Source: Caldimonas thermodepolymerans (GTDB lineage: Bacteria; Pseudomonadota; Gammaproteobacteria; Burkholderiales; Burkholderiaceae_C). Taken from it: DNA of 64,000 nucleotides. Positions 34,017 to 42,889 of this stretch are shown here, one piece after another. The stretch covers positions 2,542,001 through 2,606,000 of the forward strand of contig NZ_CP064338.1 of NCBI RefSeq assembly GCF_015476235.1. The letters run 5' to 3'. Numbering within the stretch: position 1 is the stretch's first letter; each line of letters starts with the position of its first letter. The translations under genes and the position numbers were made by a program. The notes under the pieces were generated by a model. The model had not been told where the DNA came from, did not search any database, and worked only from the letters and a program-made list of their open reading frames with translations.

Positions 34017-37000
34017 ATGGCCGACCTCACCCCCATCCCTGAACCCATCGTCAACCCCAGCCCCAACACCCGCGTGAACGCCAACCTGGCGAACTACCAC
34101 GTCCCCGAGCGCGTCCCTGCGCCTGCCGGGCTGGACCCCGACGTGGACGCACCGGACGCGGTGGACGTTGCGAAGGCGTGGTGGCAGCGCGAGACGCTCA
34201 TCGGCACCCTGAGCCGGCACTACGGCCTCGACTGGGATGACGAGGGTGATCCCCCGGACCTCGCCTGGAATCCCTACTCCTTCTACGCCCGCAACAAGGA
34301 GGAGTTCAAGGACCTGGAGGGGTACATCAACCGCGGGGACTTTGACGACGTGTACAGCGAGTCGGCCTTCCGCCGCAAGGCCGAGCTGATCCGCAAGTCC
34401 CTGGAGGACCTGGAGACCATCTACCGGGGCGGCTTCCTGGGCACGGTGCTCGGTATGGGGGCCTCGCTGCTGGACGTGACGACGGTCATGCCGGCAGGCA
34501 TGCTCACCAAGGGGCGTGCCGCGTCCCGCCTGGGCAACGCCCTGCGCATCGGCGCAGCCGCCGGTGCCGACGCTGCCGTGACCGAAGGCGGCCTTCATCT
34601 CTGGGACACGACCCGCACAGCGAGTGAGTCCTTCATGAACATCGGGACCGCTGCGTCCCTGGGCGTGGGCCTGGGTTCCCTCATCAAGGGCCTGGACCCG
34701 CGCAGCCCGCTCAACCCGGGTCACCCGGACAACCCGCTGCATCCCGAGAACTTCGCCAAGGACAACGAGGTCATCGAGTACCGCCTGGGGCAGCGCCCCG
34801 AGGAGGGCGACCGCGTGGGCGGGAAGGACTCGGTGGGCGCGGCCCGTTCCCTGGACGACGGCTTCGCCCAGGGCGAGGGTATCAGCGGAGCGATCCAGCG
34901 CGGTGCCGAGAAAGTCCTGGGCAACGGGACGCCGCTCGGACGTATGCGTCACTACGAGGGGCCCGGATTCAAGGCCCTGGCGGCCATCGTGGACCTGGGC
35001 GGGCGCATCACCAAGGCCATGACCCGCGGCGAGCCGCTGTCCCCGGACGCCGAGTCCATCCGCCTGATCTACACCCAGCACGCCCGCGGGGTGCAAGAGG
35101 ACCTGCGCCTGATCTACCGGAGCGCCAACCTAGACGTAGGCGCCTCCCGCGCCCAGTTCGGGAGCCGTTCCCTGCTGAACACGTTCACCCTGGGTCGCGT
35201 GGACAACAACCGAGTGCCCAAGGAGATGTTCTTCAATGGCGTCTTCCGCCGGATGTCTGCGACGATGCTGGAGGGCAACGGGTACTCCGGTGCGTCGCAT
35301 CGGGTCGCCCTGGAGTTCCAGGACGAGCTGAAGGCCCGCGGGTTCTCCGAGCAGGAAGCCGCCAAGGTCTGGGCCCGCGTGGAGGAGGCCGCCGGCCGCA
35401 TTCACCAGATGTTCGACCGATTCAGCTCGGACGCCGTGAAGGCGGGGCTACTGGACGAGAAGTCCCTGGCGAAGGGCTACGGCCTGCCGATCCTGTACGT
35501 CCGCACGGCAATCAACGAGAACCCGCGGGACATGGAGAACCTGGTGATGCGCCTGCTGGCCGACCGCCCGCCCGACGACTGGCTGGAGCAGAACGGCATG
35601 CTCCCCTGGGCGCAACTCAAGGAGGACCCCGCGGCCATGAACGCCGCCCTCAAGGAGTGGCGTGGGGAGGCCGAGGAAGCCGCGATGGCCGCCGCGGTGT
35701 CGGCCCTGGCTGATGCCGAGACCCGTCTGAAGCGGGTGCAAGACGAGTTCGACCTCATCGCCAACCACGGTCTACCCGAGGCCGAGCGCCAGCGCAAGCA
35801 CCGCACGGTCGCCGCCATGAAGGCTGCCGTCCGCGCCAGCGAGGCCAACTACTACGGCCGGGCCCTGGGCTACCAGCTCGCGCGAATCGAGAAGGCCGAG
35901 GCCCGCCTGGCCGAGATCGCGCGGGACTACCCCGACCTGGAGGCTCTTGCCGACGACGTGGCCGCAGAGTTCGCCAAGACCGGCGAGCAGATCGACACGA
36001 CCATCGCAGGGTTCCCGACGCTGATCGAGCGCCGCCGCAGCCTCAAGGAGGCGATGCAGGCGCTGTCGGCCGAGCGCAAGGTCGCCAAGAAGGCCGGCGA
36101 CGAGGTGGCCCTGGAGGTGATCCGCGCCGAGCGCATGAAGCTCCTGGAGGAGCGCAAGGCTGCCACGCAGGAGCTGTACGCGCTGCGCAAGGAGTTGGAC
36201 GCTGTGGCTCGCGAGCAGCGCAATGCGGCTCGCTGGATGGAGGCGGTCGCCCGCAAGCTGGACGAGGTGCGCAGCGACAAGGACCTGGTACCCGCCGGCC
36301 CGGGCGTCCAGCGCGTCCTGGACGAGCACGCGGAGCGCATGCGCCTGCTGCGTGAGAAGGCCCACGAGGCCGAGCAGGTGCGCCAGTGGGCGGTCCACCA
36401 GTGGCGCCAGGTCCGCGCGGGTCTCCAAGTGAGTCGCAAGGAACTCCGCGAAGCTCGCAAGGACGCCCGCAAGGCCGCGCGATTGGTCAAGCAACTGCGG
36501 GGCTCCACCCCGCTGGTGAAGTACGTCGAGCAACTGGTGAGCAACCTGCGGGGTCAAGAACGGGCTCCTCGCAGCATGCTGCTTGACGCGGTGCCGGAGA
36601 ACGGTCGCCTGCGCGAGCGCAAGCTGGAATGGACGCCCGAACTGTGGGCCGAGCTAGCTGCCAAGGGATTCGTGGAGACTGACCCGGTGACCCTGGTGGA
36701 CCGCTACGCGCGGGACATGGGCGGGCGCCTGGCGATCCACAAGGCCCTGGGAGGACGTAGCCGCGAGGACATCCTGCGCGAGGTCCGCGACTACTACGAC
36801 GACAAGGCTGCCCGGGCAGCGACCGAGGCGGAGAAGACCCGCATCTCCCGCATTCGAGACGAGAACCTGACCGACATCCAGACCACCTGGGACCGCGTGC
36901 TGGGTCACTCGGACATCGAAGACGACAACGCGGTGACCTGGTTCGCCGAGAAGCTGCGGCAGCTCGGCTACATCCGCATCGCGGGCGGCATCATCTTCTC

Positions 37001-38177
37001 GGCGATGGGCGACCTGGCGACAGCCATGTTCGCCGCGCCCGGGTTCGTCCGTGGCTTCCGCACGCAGTCCAAGGCGTACAAGAAGCTGGTGGAGCGAGCC
37101 CTGGAAGGCGACGAGAGCGCCCGGGAACTTAGCGCAATCCTGGCCTCGATGGAGACCGGCGCCCACATGGCGACCTCCGTCAACGCCCTGGGCGGTGGCT
37201 CGGCCCGCGCGGCGCTCGGCTTCGGCTCGGGCAACGTGCGTAAGGCCACTGAGAAGGTGGACCGGCTCATGAACATGGTGTCGGATCGCGTCAACGTGCT
37301 GTCAGGTCTCGCCGGGTTCTCCAACAGCGTCCGTCGGGTCGCCGGTCTGGTGCAGCTCTCCAACATCGCCCGCTGGGTTGCCGACTACGACAACCTGCCT
37401 CAGGCGCGGAAGGTGGAGCTGGCGTCGGTGGGCATCGACCGCGGGTCGGCCCTGCGCCTGCACGAGCTGTTCACCAAGTACGGCGAGAAGCACGGGGAGC
37501 TGTTCATCCCCGGTACGCCAAAGTGGCTGGCTGAGGAGGATGGTGACGCGATGGCCGAGGTCCTGAACGCGGCCCTAGTGAAGGCGCAGAACCGCGCCAG
37601 CTACACCAACGGGTTCGGGAACACTCCGCGGCTGATGGACAAGTGGACCGGCAAGCTGCTGTTCCAGTTCCAGTCCTACGCCTTCCAGTACACCAACAAC
37701 TTCATCCTGGCCGGCATCCAGCGCGGAGCCGTGACCGGCGAGTGGCTGCGGTTCGCGCACATCGTCGGCATCTCCCTGGCGGCTGGTGTGCTCACGGCGA
37801 CAGCCCGTGCGCAGCTTCGCGGCGAGGACCCGTTCGAGTGGTCAAACGCGCAATGGGCCAAGGAGGTCGTGGATCGCGCGGGCCTGCTGGGCTGGCTGTC
37901 GCCCTACGTGGACGGTATGACCAAGCTGGTGGGGCCCACGGTCAACGAGGTGACCGGCATGACCCTAATCGAGCCCTCCACGCGCTACCGCGAGAACGGC
38001 GTCCTGGAGTCCTTCCTGGGCCCCTGGGCGTCCAACCTGAAGCACCTCTCCAGCATGCTGGGCGATGTCGCTCGGCAGGAGTGGGAACCGTTGCGGGAGA
38101 AGGCCATGCGGCTTGTACCCCTCAACCAGCAGATCAACGGTCTGCGCTTCATTGTCGAATCCCTTCAAGGAGACTGA
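34017..38177 (+). CDS. Internal virion protein D, T7 gp16-like
   Basis: A 1386-residue core protein, the largest in the prophage. The start is MADLTPIPEPIVNPSPNT with AWWQRETLIG at about 60 and, in the C-terminal part, AGGIIFSAMGDLATAMFAAPG, both typical of gp16. The middle region contains long charged helices (RRSLKEAMQALSAERKVAKK) that resemble coiled coils. T7 gp16 has an N-terminal lytic transglycosylase; no such catalytic domain is visible here, and two hydrolase genes stand immediately upstream instead. Confidence 0.93.
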   Translation: MADLTPIPEPIVNPSPNTRVNANLANYHVPERVPAPAGLDPDVDAPDAVDVAKAWWQRETLIGTLSRHYGLDWDDEGDPPDLAWNPYSFYARNKEEFKDLEGYINRGDFDDVYSESAFRRKAELIRKSLEDLETIYRGGFLGTVLGMGASLLDVTTVMPAGMLTKGRAASRLGNALRIGAAAGADAAVTEGGLHLWDTTRTASESFMNIGTAASLGVGLGSLIKGLDPRSPLNPGHPDNPLHPENFAKDNEVIEYRLGQRPEEGDRVGGKDSVGAARSLDDGFAQGEGISGAIQRGAEKVLGNGTPLGRMRHYEGPGFKALAAIVDLGGRITKAMTRGEPLSPDAESIRLIYTQHARGVQEDLRLIYRSANLDVGASRAQFGSRSLLNTFTLGRVDNNRVPKEMFFNGVFRRMSATMLEGNGYSGASHRVALEFQDELKARGFSEQEAAKVWARVEEAAGRIHQMFDRFSSDAVKAGLLDEKSLAKGYGLPILYVRTAINENPRDMENLVMRLLADRPPDDWLEQNGMLPWAQLKEDPAAMNAALKEWRGEAEEAAMAAAVSALADAETRLKRVQDEFDLIANHGLPEAERQRKHRTVAAMKAAVRASEANYYGRALGYQLARIEKAEARLAEIARDYPDLEALADDVAAEFAKTGEQIDTTIAGFPTLIERRRSLKEAMQALSAERKVAKKAGDEVALEVIRAERMKLLEERKAATQELYALRKELDAVAREQRNAARWMEAVARKLDEVRSDKDLVPAGPGVQRVLDEHAERMRLLREKAHEAEQVRQWAVHQWRQVRAGLQVSRKELREARKDARKAARLVKQLRGSTPLVKYVEQLVSNLRGQERAPRSMLLDAVPENGRLRERKLEWTPELWAELAAKGFVETDPVTLVDRYARDMGGRLAIHKALGGRSREDILREVRDYYDDKAARAATEAEKTRISRIRDENLTDIQTTWDRVLGHSDIEDDNAVTWFAEKLRQLGYIRIAGGIIFSAMGDLATAMFAAPGFVRGFRTQSKAYKKLVERALEGDESARELSAILASMETGAHMATSVNALGGGSARAALGFGSGNVRKATEKVDRLMNMVSDRVNVLSGLAGFSNSVRRVAGLVQLSNIARWVADYDNLPQARKVELASVGIDRGSALRLHELFTKYGEKHGELFIPGTPKWLAEEDGDAMAEVLNAALVKAQNRASYTNGFGNTPRLMDKWTGKLLFQFQSYAFQYTNNFILAGIQRGAVTGEWLRFAHIVGISLAAGVLTATARAQLRGEDPFEWSNAQWAKEVVDRAGLLGWLSPYVDGMTKLVGPTVNEVTGMTLIEPSTRYRENGVLESFLGPWASNLKHLSSMLGDVARQEWEPLREKAMRLVPLNQQINGLRFIVESLQGD

Positions 38178-40781
38178 TTGAGGTCTGAGTTCAACCTGCC
38201 GGGTAGTGGCCCCAACTACCCGGTCCTGTGGCCGTATCTCGAACGGTCGCACGTCATTGTCCTGATCGACGGAACCCCTTGGCCCTTCGAGTGGGTCTCC
38301 GACACCGAGATTCGCGTGGACTTCGGCGCGGATGGGGTGCCCCCGCCTGGGGCCAAGAAGCTCGAAATCATCCGCGTCACGCCAGACCTTGAGTCCTACG
38401 CGGTCATCAAGGACGCCGCGAACCTCGACGCGGACCAGCTCAACCGGATGCGCCGGCAGCTCCTGTACCTCCTGCAAGAGCGGTCCGGAGGTATCGCTGG
38501 TTCCGTGGGCAACGCGATCACCGCCGCCAGCTCGCAGATTGAGTCCATCTCGAATGCGCTGGCCGACGTGAACAACGTCCTGGCTACCCTGACGGACAAC
38601 CTGGCGACCCTGGACGAGCTACGCAGCGAAGTGACAGTGGCGAAGAACGCGGCTACGACGGCACGCGACGCCATCCTGTCGGAGATCGCGGACAACTCGG
38701 ATCGGTTCACCGTGGTGAACCAGCGCCTGGTGGACCTTGAGTCCGGGGCGGACGAGCTGGGGTCGCGGATCACCTCCGAGGTCCTGGCCCGCTCCACCGA
38801 AGACTCTGCCCTGTCGGCGCGGATTGACCAGGCTTACGCCGACTTCCAGACCGCGGACGGCGCCCTGTCGGCAGCGATCCTCGACGTGGACCAGGCCCGG
38901 GCGGACGGCGACGCCGCCCTGGCGTCCCGCGTGAGCGCCCTGGAGGCCAGCAGCGGGGGCGTGGACCCCGCGGACTTCGCTCAGGTCCAGGCGCTGGCAG
39001 AGGCCACTGCGGACGCCCTGGGCAACGTCCAGGCCCAGCACGTCCTGAAGACGGTCGCGCGGTCGGACGGGAAGCAGGCCGTGGCCGGCATCGGCGTGGC
39101 AGCCACCGCGAGCGGGGACGTGGCCCAGTCGGAGATCATCCTGATGGCCGACAAGCTCCTGGTGGTCCCGCCTGGCGCCCCGGACGACCCGCCGAACCCC
39201 ATCATGGCGATGGGCACCGTCAACGGTCAGCCGACGACGGTATTCGCCGCCAACCGCTTCGGTGACCAAAGCATCGGTGCGTCAGTTCTGGTGGACGGCT
39301 CCATCACCACGCGCAAGCTCACGGTGACGGGCTCGAACCTGATTGCCAACAGCGACTTCGCCACGGGGGACCTCACCAACTGGCGCCCCTGGAGCGCCCC
39401 CGCCCTCCAGGCGGTCGTCCCGGCGACGGATGCCGACGTTCCCCCCGGGGCCCCTGCGCGGTACGTCTGCCGGTTCAAACTGACTCCCGGGACTACCAGT
39501 ACCCACATTGCGATCTTCGCGGCGGACAAGGCGTACTCCGACGCGGGCGCGGACAAGGATGGCTTCTCGGTGAAGCCCGGCGAGCAGTATCACGTCTCCA
39601 TCTACGCGGCGCGATCCGAGGACTACGCGGCGTCCGGCTTCAGCGTGATCGCCTACTTCTACAAGACGGACGGATCGTGGACCACCGCCGCCTCGGTGCT
39701 CACTGCGGCCCCATCGGCCCTCTCCAGCTCCACGTGGACTGAGCTGAAGGGCAGCTTCGAGGTCCCCGCGGGCGCCCTTCGCTGCTGGCTGTACGTCCGC
39801 AGCACCGACACCACCGCGGGCGGAGTCTACTTCACGAACCTGCGGTGTGCCCGGATGACCGACGGGGACCTGATCGTCCAGGGAGCGGTCAAAGCGGATC
39901 ACATTGACTCGCGCGGTCTGACCATCAAGGACAACGAGGGCAATGTCATCTTCGGTGCGGGCAATGCCCTGGACTGGTCACGCATCACCGGCCAGCCGAG
40001 CGGTATCTACAACTCCAACATCTCCATTGCGGCAGACGGCACGCTGAACGGTGGTGGAGGCGGGAAGGTGACCTACGCCGGCCTGGGCGGCAAGGCGATG
40101 GGGTTGATCGACGCGATTACCCCCTCGAACGTCAGCACGTACATCGCCAATGCGGCCATTGGCGTCGCCCAGATCGCCAACGTCCTCCAGTCCACGAACT
40201 ACGCGGCAGGCTCGGCTGGGTGGAAGATCGACAAGTCGGGCTCGATGGAGATCAACAACCTGACGGCTCGCGGGAACATCACGGCAAACGCTGTGACGGC
40301 GAACTCGATCACGGTGAACGGTCTTCAGCCCGGCGCTGCGACGAACGTGGTGGCAGTGGTGGACACGGGTACTGTTACGTCCCCGTCGACCACCTCGACC
40401 ACAATGCAGTGGTTCACTGTCGTCTCCGCCACCATCACCACGGTGGGCGGAAAGGTGGCGCTGGGCATTGACGTTGACCCGACGTTCTCCCTATCGAAGG
40501 TGGCCGGGTCGGTCGGCTCGCTTTTCTGCCGCGCCCGCGTACTAAGGAACGGGTCCCCCATCTACACCGCACGCCAGCGCAGATTCGATTACAGCGACAG
40601 TACCGTAGGAACGCAAACGGTGGACTACCCACACGCCCCCGCCATTTTGGTGGATACCCCGTCGGCAGGTACCCATACATACGCCGTCCAGCTCGGCTAC
40701 CGCTCCAATGGAAGCCCCCACGCAGCATATGCCACTGCCAACGACCGGCGTGGTCTCTCTTGCATGGAGTTCCGTCGATGA
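38178..40781 (+). CDS. Tail fibre protein, T7 gp17-like N-terminus with a siphovirus-like body
   Basis: An 867-residue receptor-binding fibre. Residues 1-110 (VLWPYLERSHVIVLIDGTPWPFEW ... DADQLNRMRRQLLYLLQE) match the T7 gp17 N-terminal domain that docks to the tail. After a coiled coil comes a segment like the C-terminus of siphovirus tip protein gpJ (ASGDVAQSEIILMADKLLVVP ... VFAANRFGDQSIGASVLVDGSITTRKL). Then a jelly-roll-like NLIANSDFATGDLTNWRPW module resembles carbohydrate-binding modules. The TTG start at 38178 has AAGGAG six bases upstream. Confidence 0.9.
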   Translation: MRSEFNLPGSGPNYPVLWPYLERSHVIVLIDGTPWPFEWVSDTEIRVDFGADGVPPPGAKKLEIIRVTPDLESYAVIKDAANLDADQLNRMRRQLLYLLQERSGGIAGSVGNAITAASSQIESISNALADVNNVLATLTDNLATLDELRSEVTVAKNAATTARDAILSEIADNSDRFTVVNQRLVDLESGADELGSRITSEVLARSTEDSALSARIDQAYADFQTADGALSAAILDVDQARADGDAALASRVSALEASSGGVDPADFAQVQALAEATADALGNVQAQHVLKTVARSDGKQAVAGIGVAATASGDVAQSEIILMADKLLVVPPGAPDDPPNPIMAMGTVNGQPTTVFAANRFGDQSIGASVLVDGSITTRKLTVTGSNLIANSDFATGDLTNWRPWSAPALQAVVPATDADVPPGAPARYVCRFKLTPGTTSTHIAIFAADKAYSDAGADKDGFSVKPGEQYHVSIYAARSEDYAASGFSVIAYFYKTDGSWTTAASVLTAAPSALSSSTWTELKGSFEVPAGALRCWLYVRSTDTTAGGVYFTNLRCARMTDGDLIVQGAVKADHIDSRGLTIKDNEGNVIFGAGNALDWSRITGQPSGIYNSNISIAADGTLNGGGGGKVTYAGLGGKAMGLIDAITPSNVSTYIANAAIGVAQIANVLQSTNYAAGSAGWKIDKSGSMEINNLTARGNITANAVTANSITVNGLQPGAATNVVAVVDTGTVTSPSTTSTTMQWFTVVSATITTVGGKVALGIDVDPTFSLSKVAGSVGSLFCRARVLRNGSPIYTARQRRFDYSDSTVGTQTVDYPHAPAILVDTPSAGTHTYAVQLGYRSNGSPHAAYATANDRRGLSCMEFRR

Positions 40782-41362
40782 GCCTTTATGCTGTCGTAGA
40801 TTCCCACGGCACCGTCGTTAAGTTGGTGTCTGGCTCCGAGGAGCAGGTCCTGCTGAACGTCGGGGAAGGCGAGGAGGCGATCTTCGACCCCTACCCAGGG
40901 GACGCCTATTGGGATCACGAGAACTCCCAGTGGGTCCCCATCCCTCCCCAGCCCTCCCCGGTATATGAGTGGGACCCCTACGAGAAGCAGTGGAAGGACC
41001 CGCGGAGCCTCTCCGCTGTGAAGCGCGAGGCGAAGGCCCGCATCACCGCGGCCCGCGATGCCGCGGAGGACGGGTCGCGCTTCGAGTGCGATGGCGCCGT
41101 CTACCAGTCGGACCTGCCCCGCATCTCCGGGGCCTCTCTGGGCGCCCTCACCGCCCTACTGAACGGCCAGCCGTTCGCCGTGGACTGGACGCTCGCCGAC
41201 AACACCGTGAAGACCCTGGACGCCCCGGGAATGCTGCGGGTCGGCTTCGCCCAGTTCGCGCACATCAATGCGCTCCACCAGAAGGCGCGGCAGCTCAAGG
41301 CGCAGATCGACGCCGCGACGACCATCGCCGAGGTGGAGGCCATTCAGTGGTCTTTCCCGTGA
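40778..41362 (+). CDS. Tail fibre assembly/accessory protein (DUF4376-like)
   Basis: A 194-residue protein following the fibre in an ATGA overlap. It contains SAVKREAKARITAARDAAEDGSRFECDGAVYQSD and an ending in EVEAIQWSFP, the form of DUF4376 domains found in or behind tail fibre genes. These are probably fibre chaperones or fibre tips. Confidence 0.78.
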   Translation: MSLYAVVDSHGTVVKLVSGSEEQVLLNVGEGEEAIFDPYPGDAYWDHENSQWVPIPPQPSPVYEWDPYEKQWKDPRSLSAVKREAKARITAARDAAEDGSRFECDGAVYQSDLPRISGASLGALTALLNGQPFAVDWTLADNTVKTLDAPGMLRVGFAQFAHINALHQKARQLKAQIDAATTIAEVEAIQWSFP

Positions 41363-41616
41363 CCAAACGCTACTACTGCACTGGGTTCAAATCCAACACC
41401 CACAACCCCTGCTGTAAAGCTCACGACAACGCCTACGGGATCAACGGCCCTCTCACGGGCCGCAAGAAGGCTGACGAAGCCCTCCGTAGGTGCTTCATTT
41501 CCAACGGCATGCACCCGGCGCTCGCGTGGGGCGCCTACTTCGCCGTGCGGTGGTTCGGCTGGACCATCTGGTACTGGCACCGCCGTCGTCATCTCCTCAA
41601 CCTCATCTTCAACTGA
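41359..41616 (+). CDS. Phospholipase A2-like small protein
   Basis: An 85-residue protein from GTG 41359. NPCCKAHDNAYG holds Cys18, Cys19, His22 and Asp23 in the C-C-x-x-H-D order of the secreted phospholipase A2 active site. The C-terminal half is aromatic and basic (FAVRWFGWTIWYWHRRRH), suggesting membrane contact. It is placed between the fibre genes and the holin. Whether it hydrolyses lipids, helps lysis or is carried in the virion cannot be told from sequence. Confidence 0.6.
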   Translation: MTKRYYCTGFKSNTHNPCCKAHDNAYGINGPLTGRKKADEALRRCFISNGMHPALAWGAYFAVRWFGWTIWYWHRRRHLLNLIFN

Positions 41617-41631
41617 CCCTCTTTACCCCTA

Positions 41632-41856
41632 ATGAGCAAGAAGTACCTGCACATCCGCGAGAACGTCGTCGTCGCCATCACCCTGCCGGGTGAGTCCTTC
41701 ATGCAGTACGGCGCCATCGTGGAGGTCCCCTTCGACACCAAGGTGGGCGTGGGCGACGTGTACCCCGAAGGCGCCAAGCGCGAGGCCGCGATCACCGACG
41801 TGAACGCGGCCAAGCAGGAGGGCACCGCCGAAGCTCCGAAGCGTAAGAAGGCATAA
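41632..41856 (+). CDS. Hypothetical phage protein (74 aa)
   Basis: A 74-residue small protein, probably beta-rich (YLHIRENVVVAITLPGESFMQYG) with a lysine-rich end. It lies between the phospholipase-like gene and the holin. No family was recognised. Confidence 0.6.
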   Translation: MSKKYLHIRENVVVAITLPGESFMQYGAIVEVPFDTKVGVGDVYPEGAKREAAITDVNAAKQEGTAEAPKRKKA

Positions 41857-41859
41857 GCC

Positions 41860-42144
41860 ATGAACGAAGACCTGGGCCTGGGCAAGACCCTGGGCTTGAT
41901 CGCGGGCGTTGGCGTTCTGGTGGCCCTGGGGAAGCTCCTGGCCTCCGACGAGAAGCTGACCTTCCGTCTGGTCCTGGGCCGCACGCTCCTGAGTGCCGCC
42001 CTTGCGGTGGCTGCATGCTCCCTCCTGGCGTTCATCCCGGGGATCAACACCCTGGCCCTGGTCGGCCTATCGACCGCGAGCGCAGTGCTGGGCGAGCAAT
42101 TCCTGGAGAAGCTGGTGGCAACCAAGGTGGGGAACACGCAGTAA
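41860..42144 (+). CDS. Holin
   Basis: A 94-residue membrane protein with about three hydrophobic segments: LGLIAGVGVLVALGKLLA, LLSAALAVAACSLLAFIPG and LALVGLSTASAVLG. Size, topology and position before the terminase genes fit a phage holin that opens the inner membrane at a set time. The endolysin and spanin genes are elsewhere in the phage. Confidence 0.75.
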   Translation: MNEDLGLGKTLGLIAGVGVLVALGKLLASDEKLTFRLVLGRTLLSAALAVAACSLLAFIPGINTLALVGLSTASAVLGEQFLEKLVATKVGNTQ

Positions 42145-42147
42145 CAG

Positions 42148-42570
42148 ATGGGCTACTCCATCCGCCGAGTGGATGGTGCGGCCCACGAGGACACCTTGCG
42201 TTCCCTGCACGTCCTCACGTTCCCCTGCGACGAACACGAGGACTACACCGAGGGCTGGTGGTGGCTCGCCTACCTCAATGGCGAGCCCGTCGCGTTCGCC
42301 GGTATGCGCTGGGCCGTCTCGGAAGCCGAGGCGGTGTACCTGTCGCGCTGCGGTGTCCTGATCGGGCATCGTGGCAACGGACTCCAACGCCGGTTCCTCG
42401 CGGCCCGCCTACGGTACGCCAAGAGCCTGTGGGCTCGCGCAGCCATCACAACCACCTACAACAACCCCGCCTCGGCCAACAACCTGATCCGAGCGGGATT
42501 CCGCCTGTACACCCCTGACACCCCCTGGAGTGTCCTGGGAACCAACTACTGGCGTCGTGACTTGACATGA
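42148..42570 (+). CDS. GNAT-family acetyltransferase
   Basis: A 140-residue GNAT protein. The acetyl-CoA site appears as LSRCGVLIGHRGNGLQRRFL, and the family's Asn-containing late segment is NNPASANNLIRAGFRLY. It stands between holin and small terminase. The target is unknown; phage GNAT enzymes may modify host proteins. Confidence 0.85.
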   Translation: MGYSIRRVDGAAHEDTLRSLHVLTFPCDEHEDYTEGWWWLAYLNGEPVAFAGMRWAVSEAEAVYLSRCGVLIGHRGNGLQRRFLAARLRYAKSLWARAAITTTYNNPASANNLIRAGFRLYTPDTPWSVLGTNYWRRDLT

Positions 42571-42872
42571 CCGAGAAGACCAAGATTCAGGTGATCCGCG
42601 AGCGGTTCGAAGAAACCCTTGTGGACATCCTTCGTGGCCGTCCCGTGATCGACAAGGACGGCGTGCTCGCAACCCGTGAAGACGGGACGCCGCTCATCGA
42701 GCGGCCCCAGGCCGCAGACCTGAACGTAGTACGCGCCTACCTCAAGGACAGCAACGGCTCGCAGGACGGCAAGGAGCTGCCGAAGACCGGGGAACCCCAA
42801 GGCATCCTCAAATCCTTCCTGGAGCACAAGGGGCGTGCCCTTCCGTTCGCTGGGTCGGTCACCCCTCAATGA
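42567..42872 (+). CDS. Terminase small subunit, T7 gp18-like
   Basis: A 101-residue protein starting in an ATGA overlap with the GNAT gene. It has VIRERFEETLVDILRGRPVIDKDG and LNVVRAYLKDS, the pattern of gp18-type DNA maturase A proteins, which choose the packaging substrate. It lies directly before the large subunit. Confidence 0.82.
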   Translation: MTEKTKIQVIRERFEETLVDILRGRPVIDKDGVLATREDGTPLIERPQAADLNVVRAYLKDSNGSQDGKELPKTGEPQGILKSFLEHKGRALPFAGSVTPQ

Positions 42873-42889
42873 CCTTCTGATGGCGGCCA

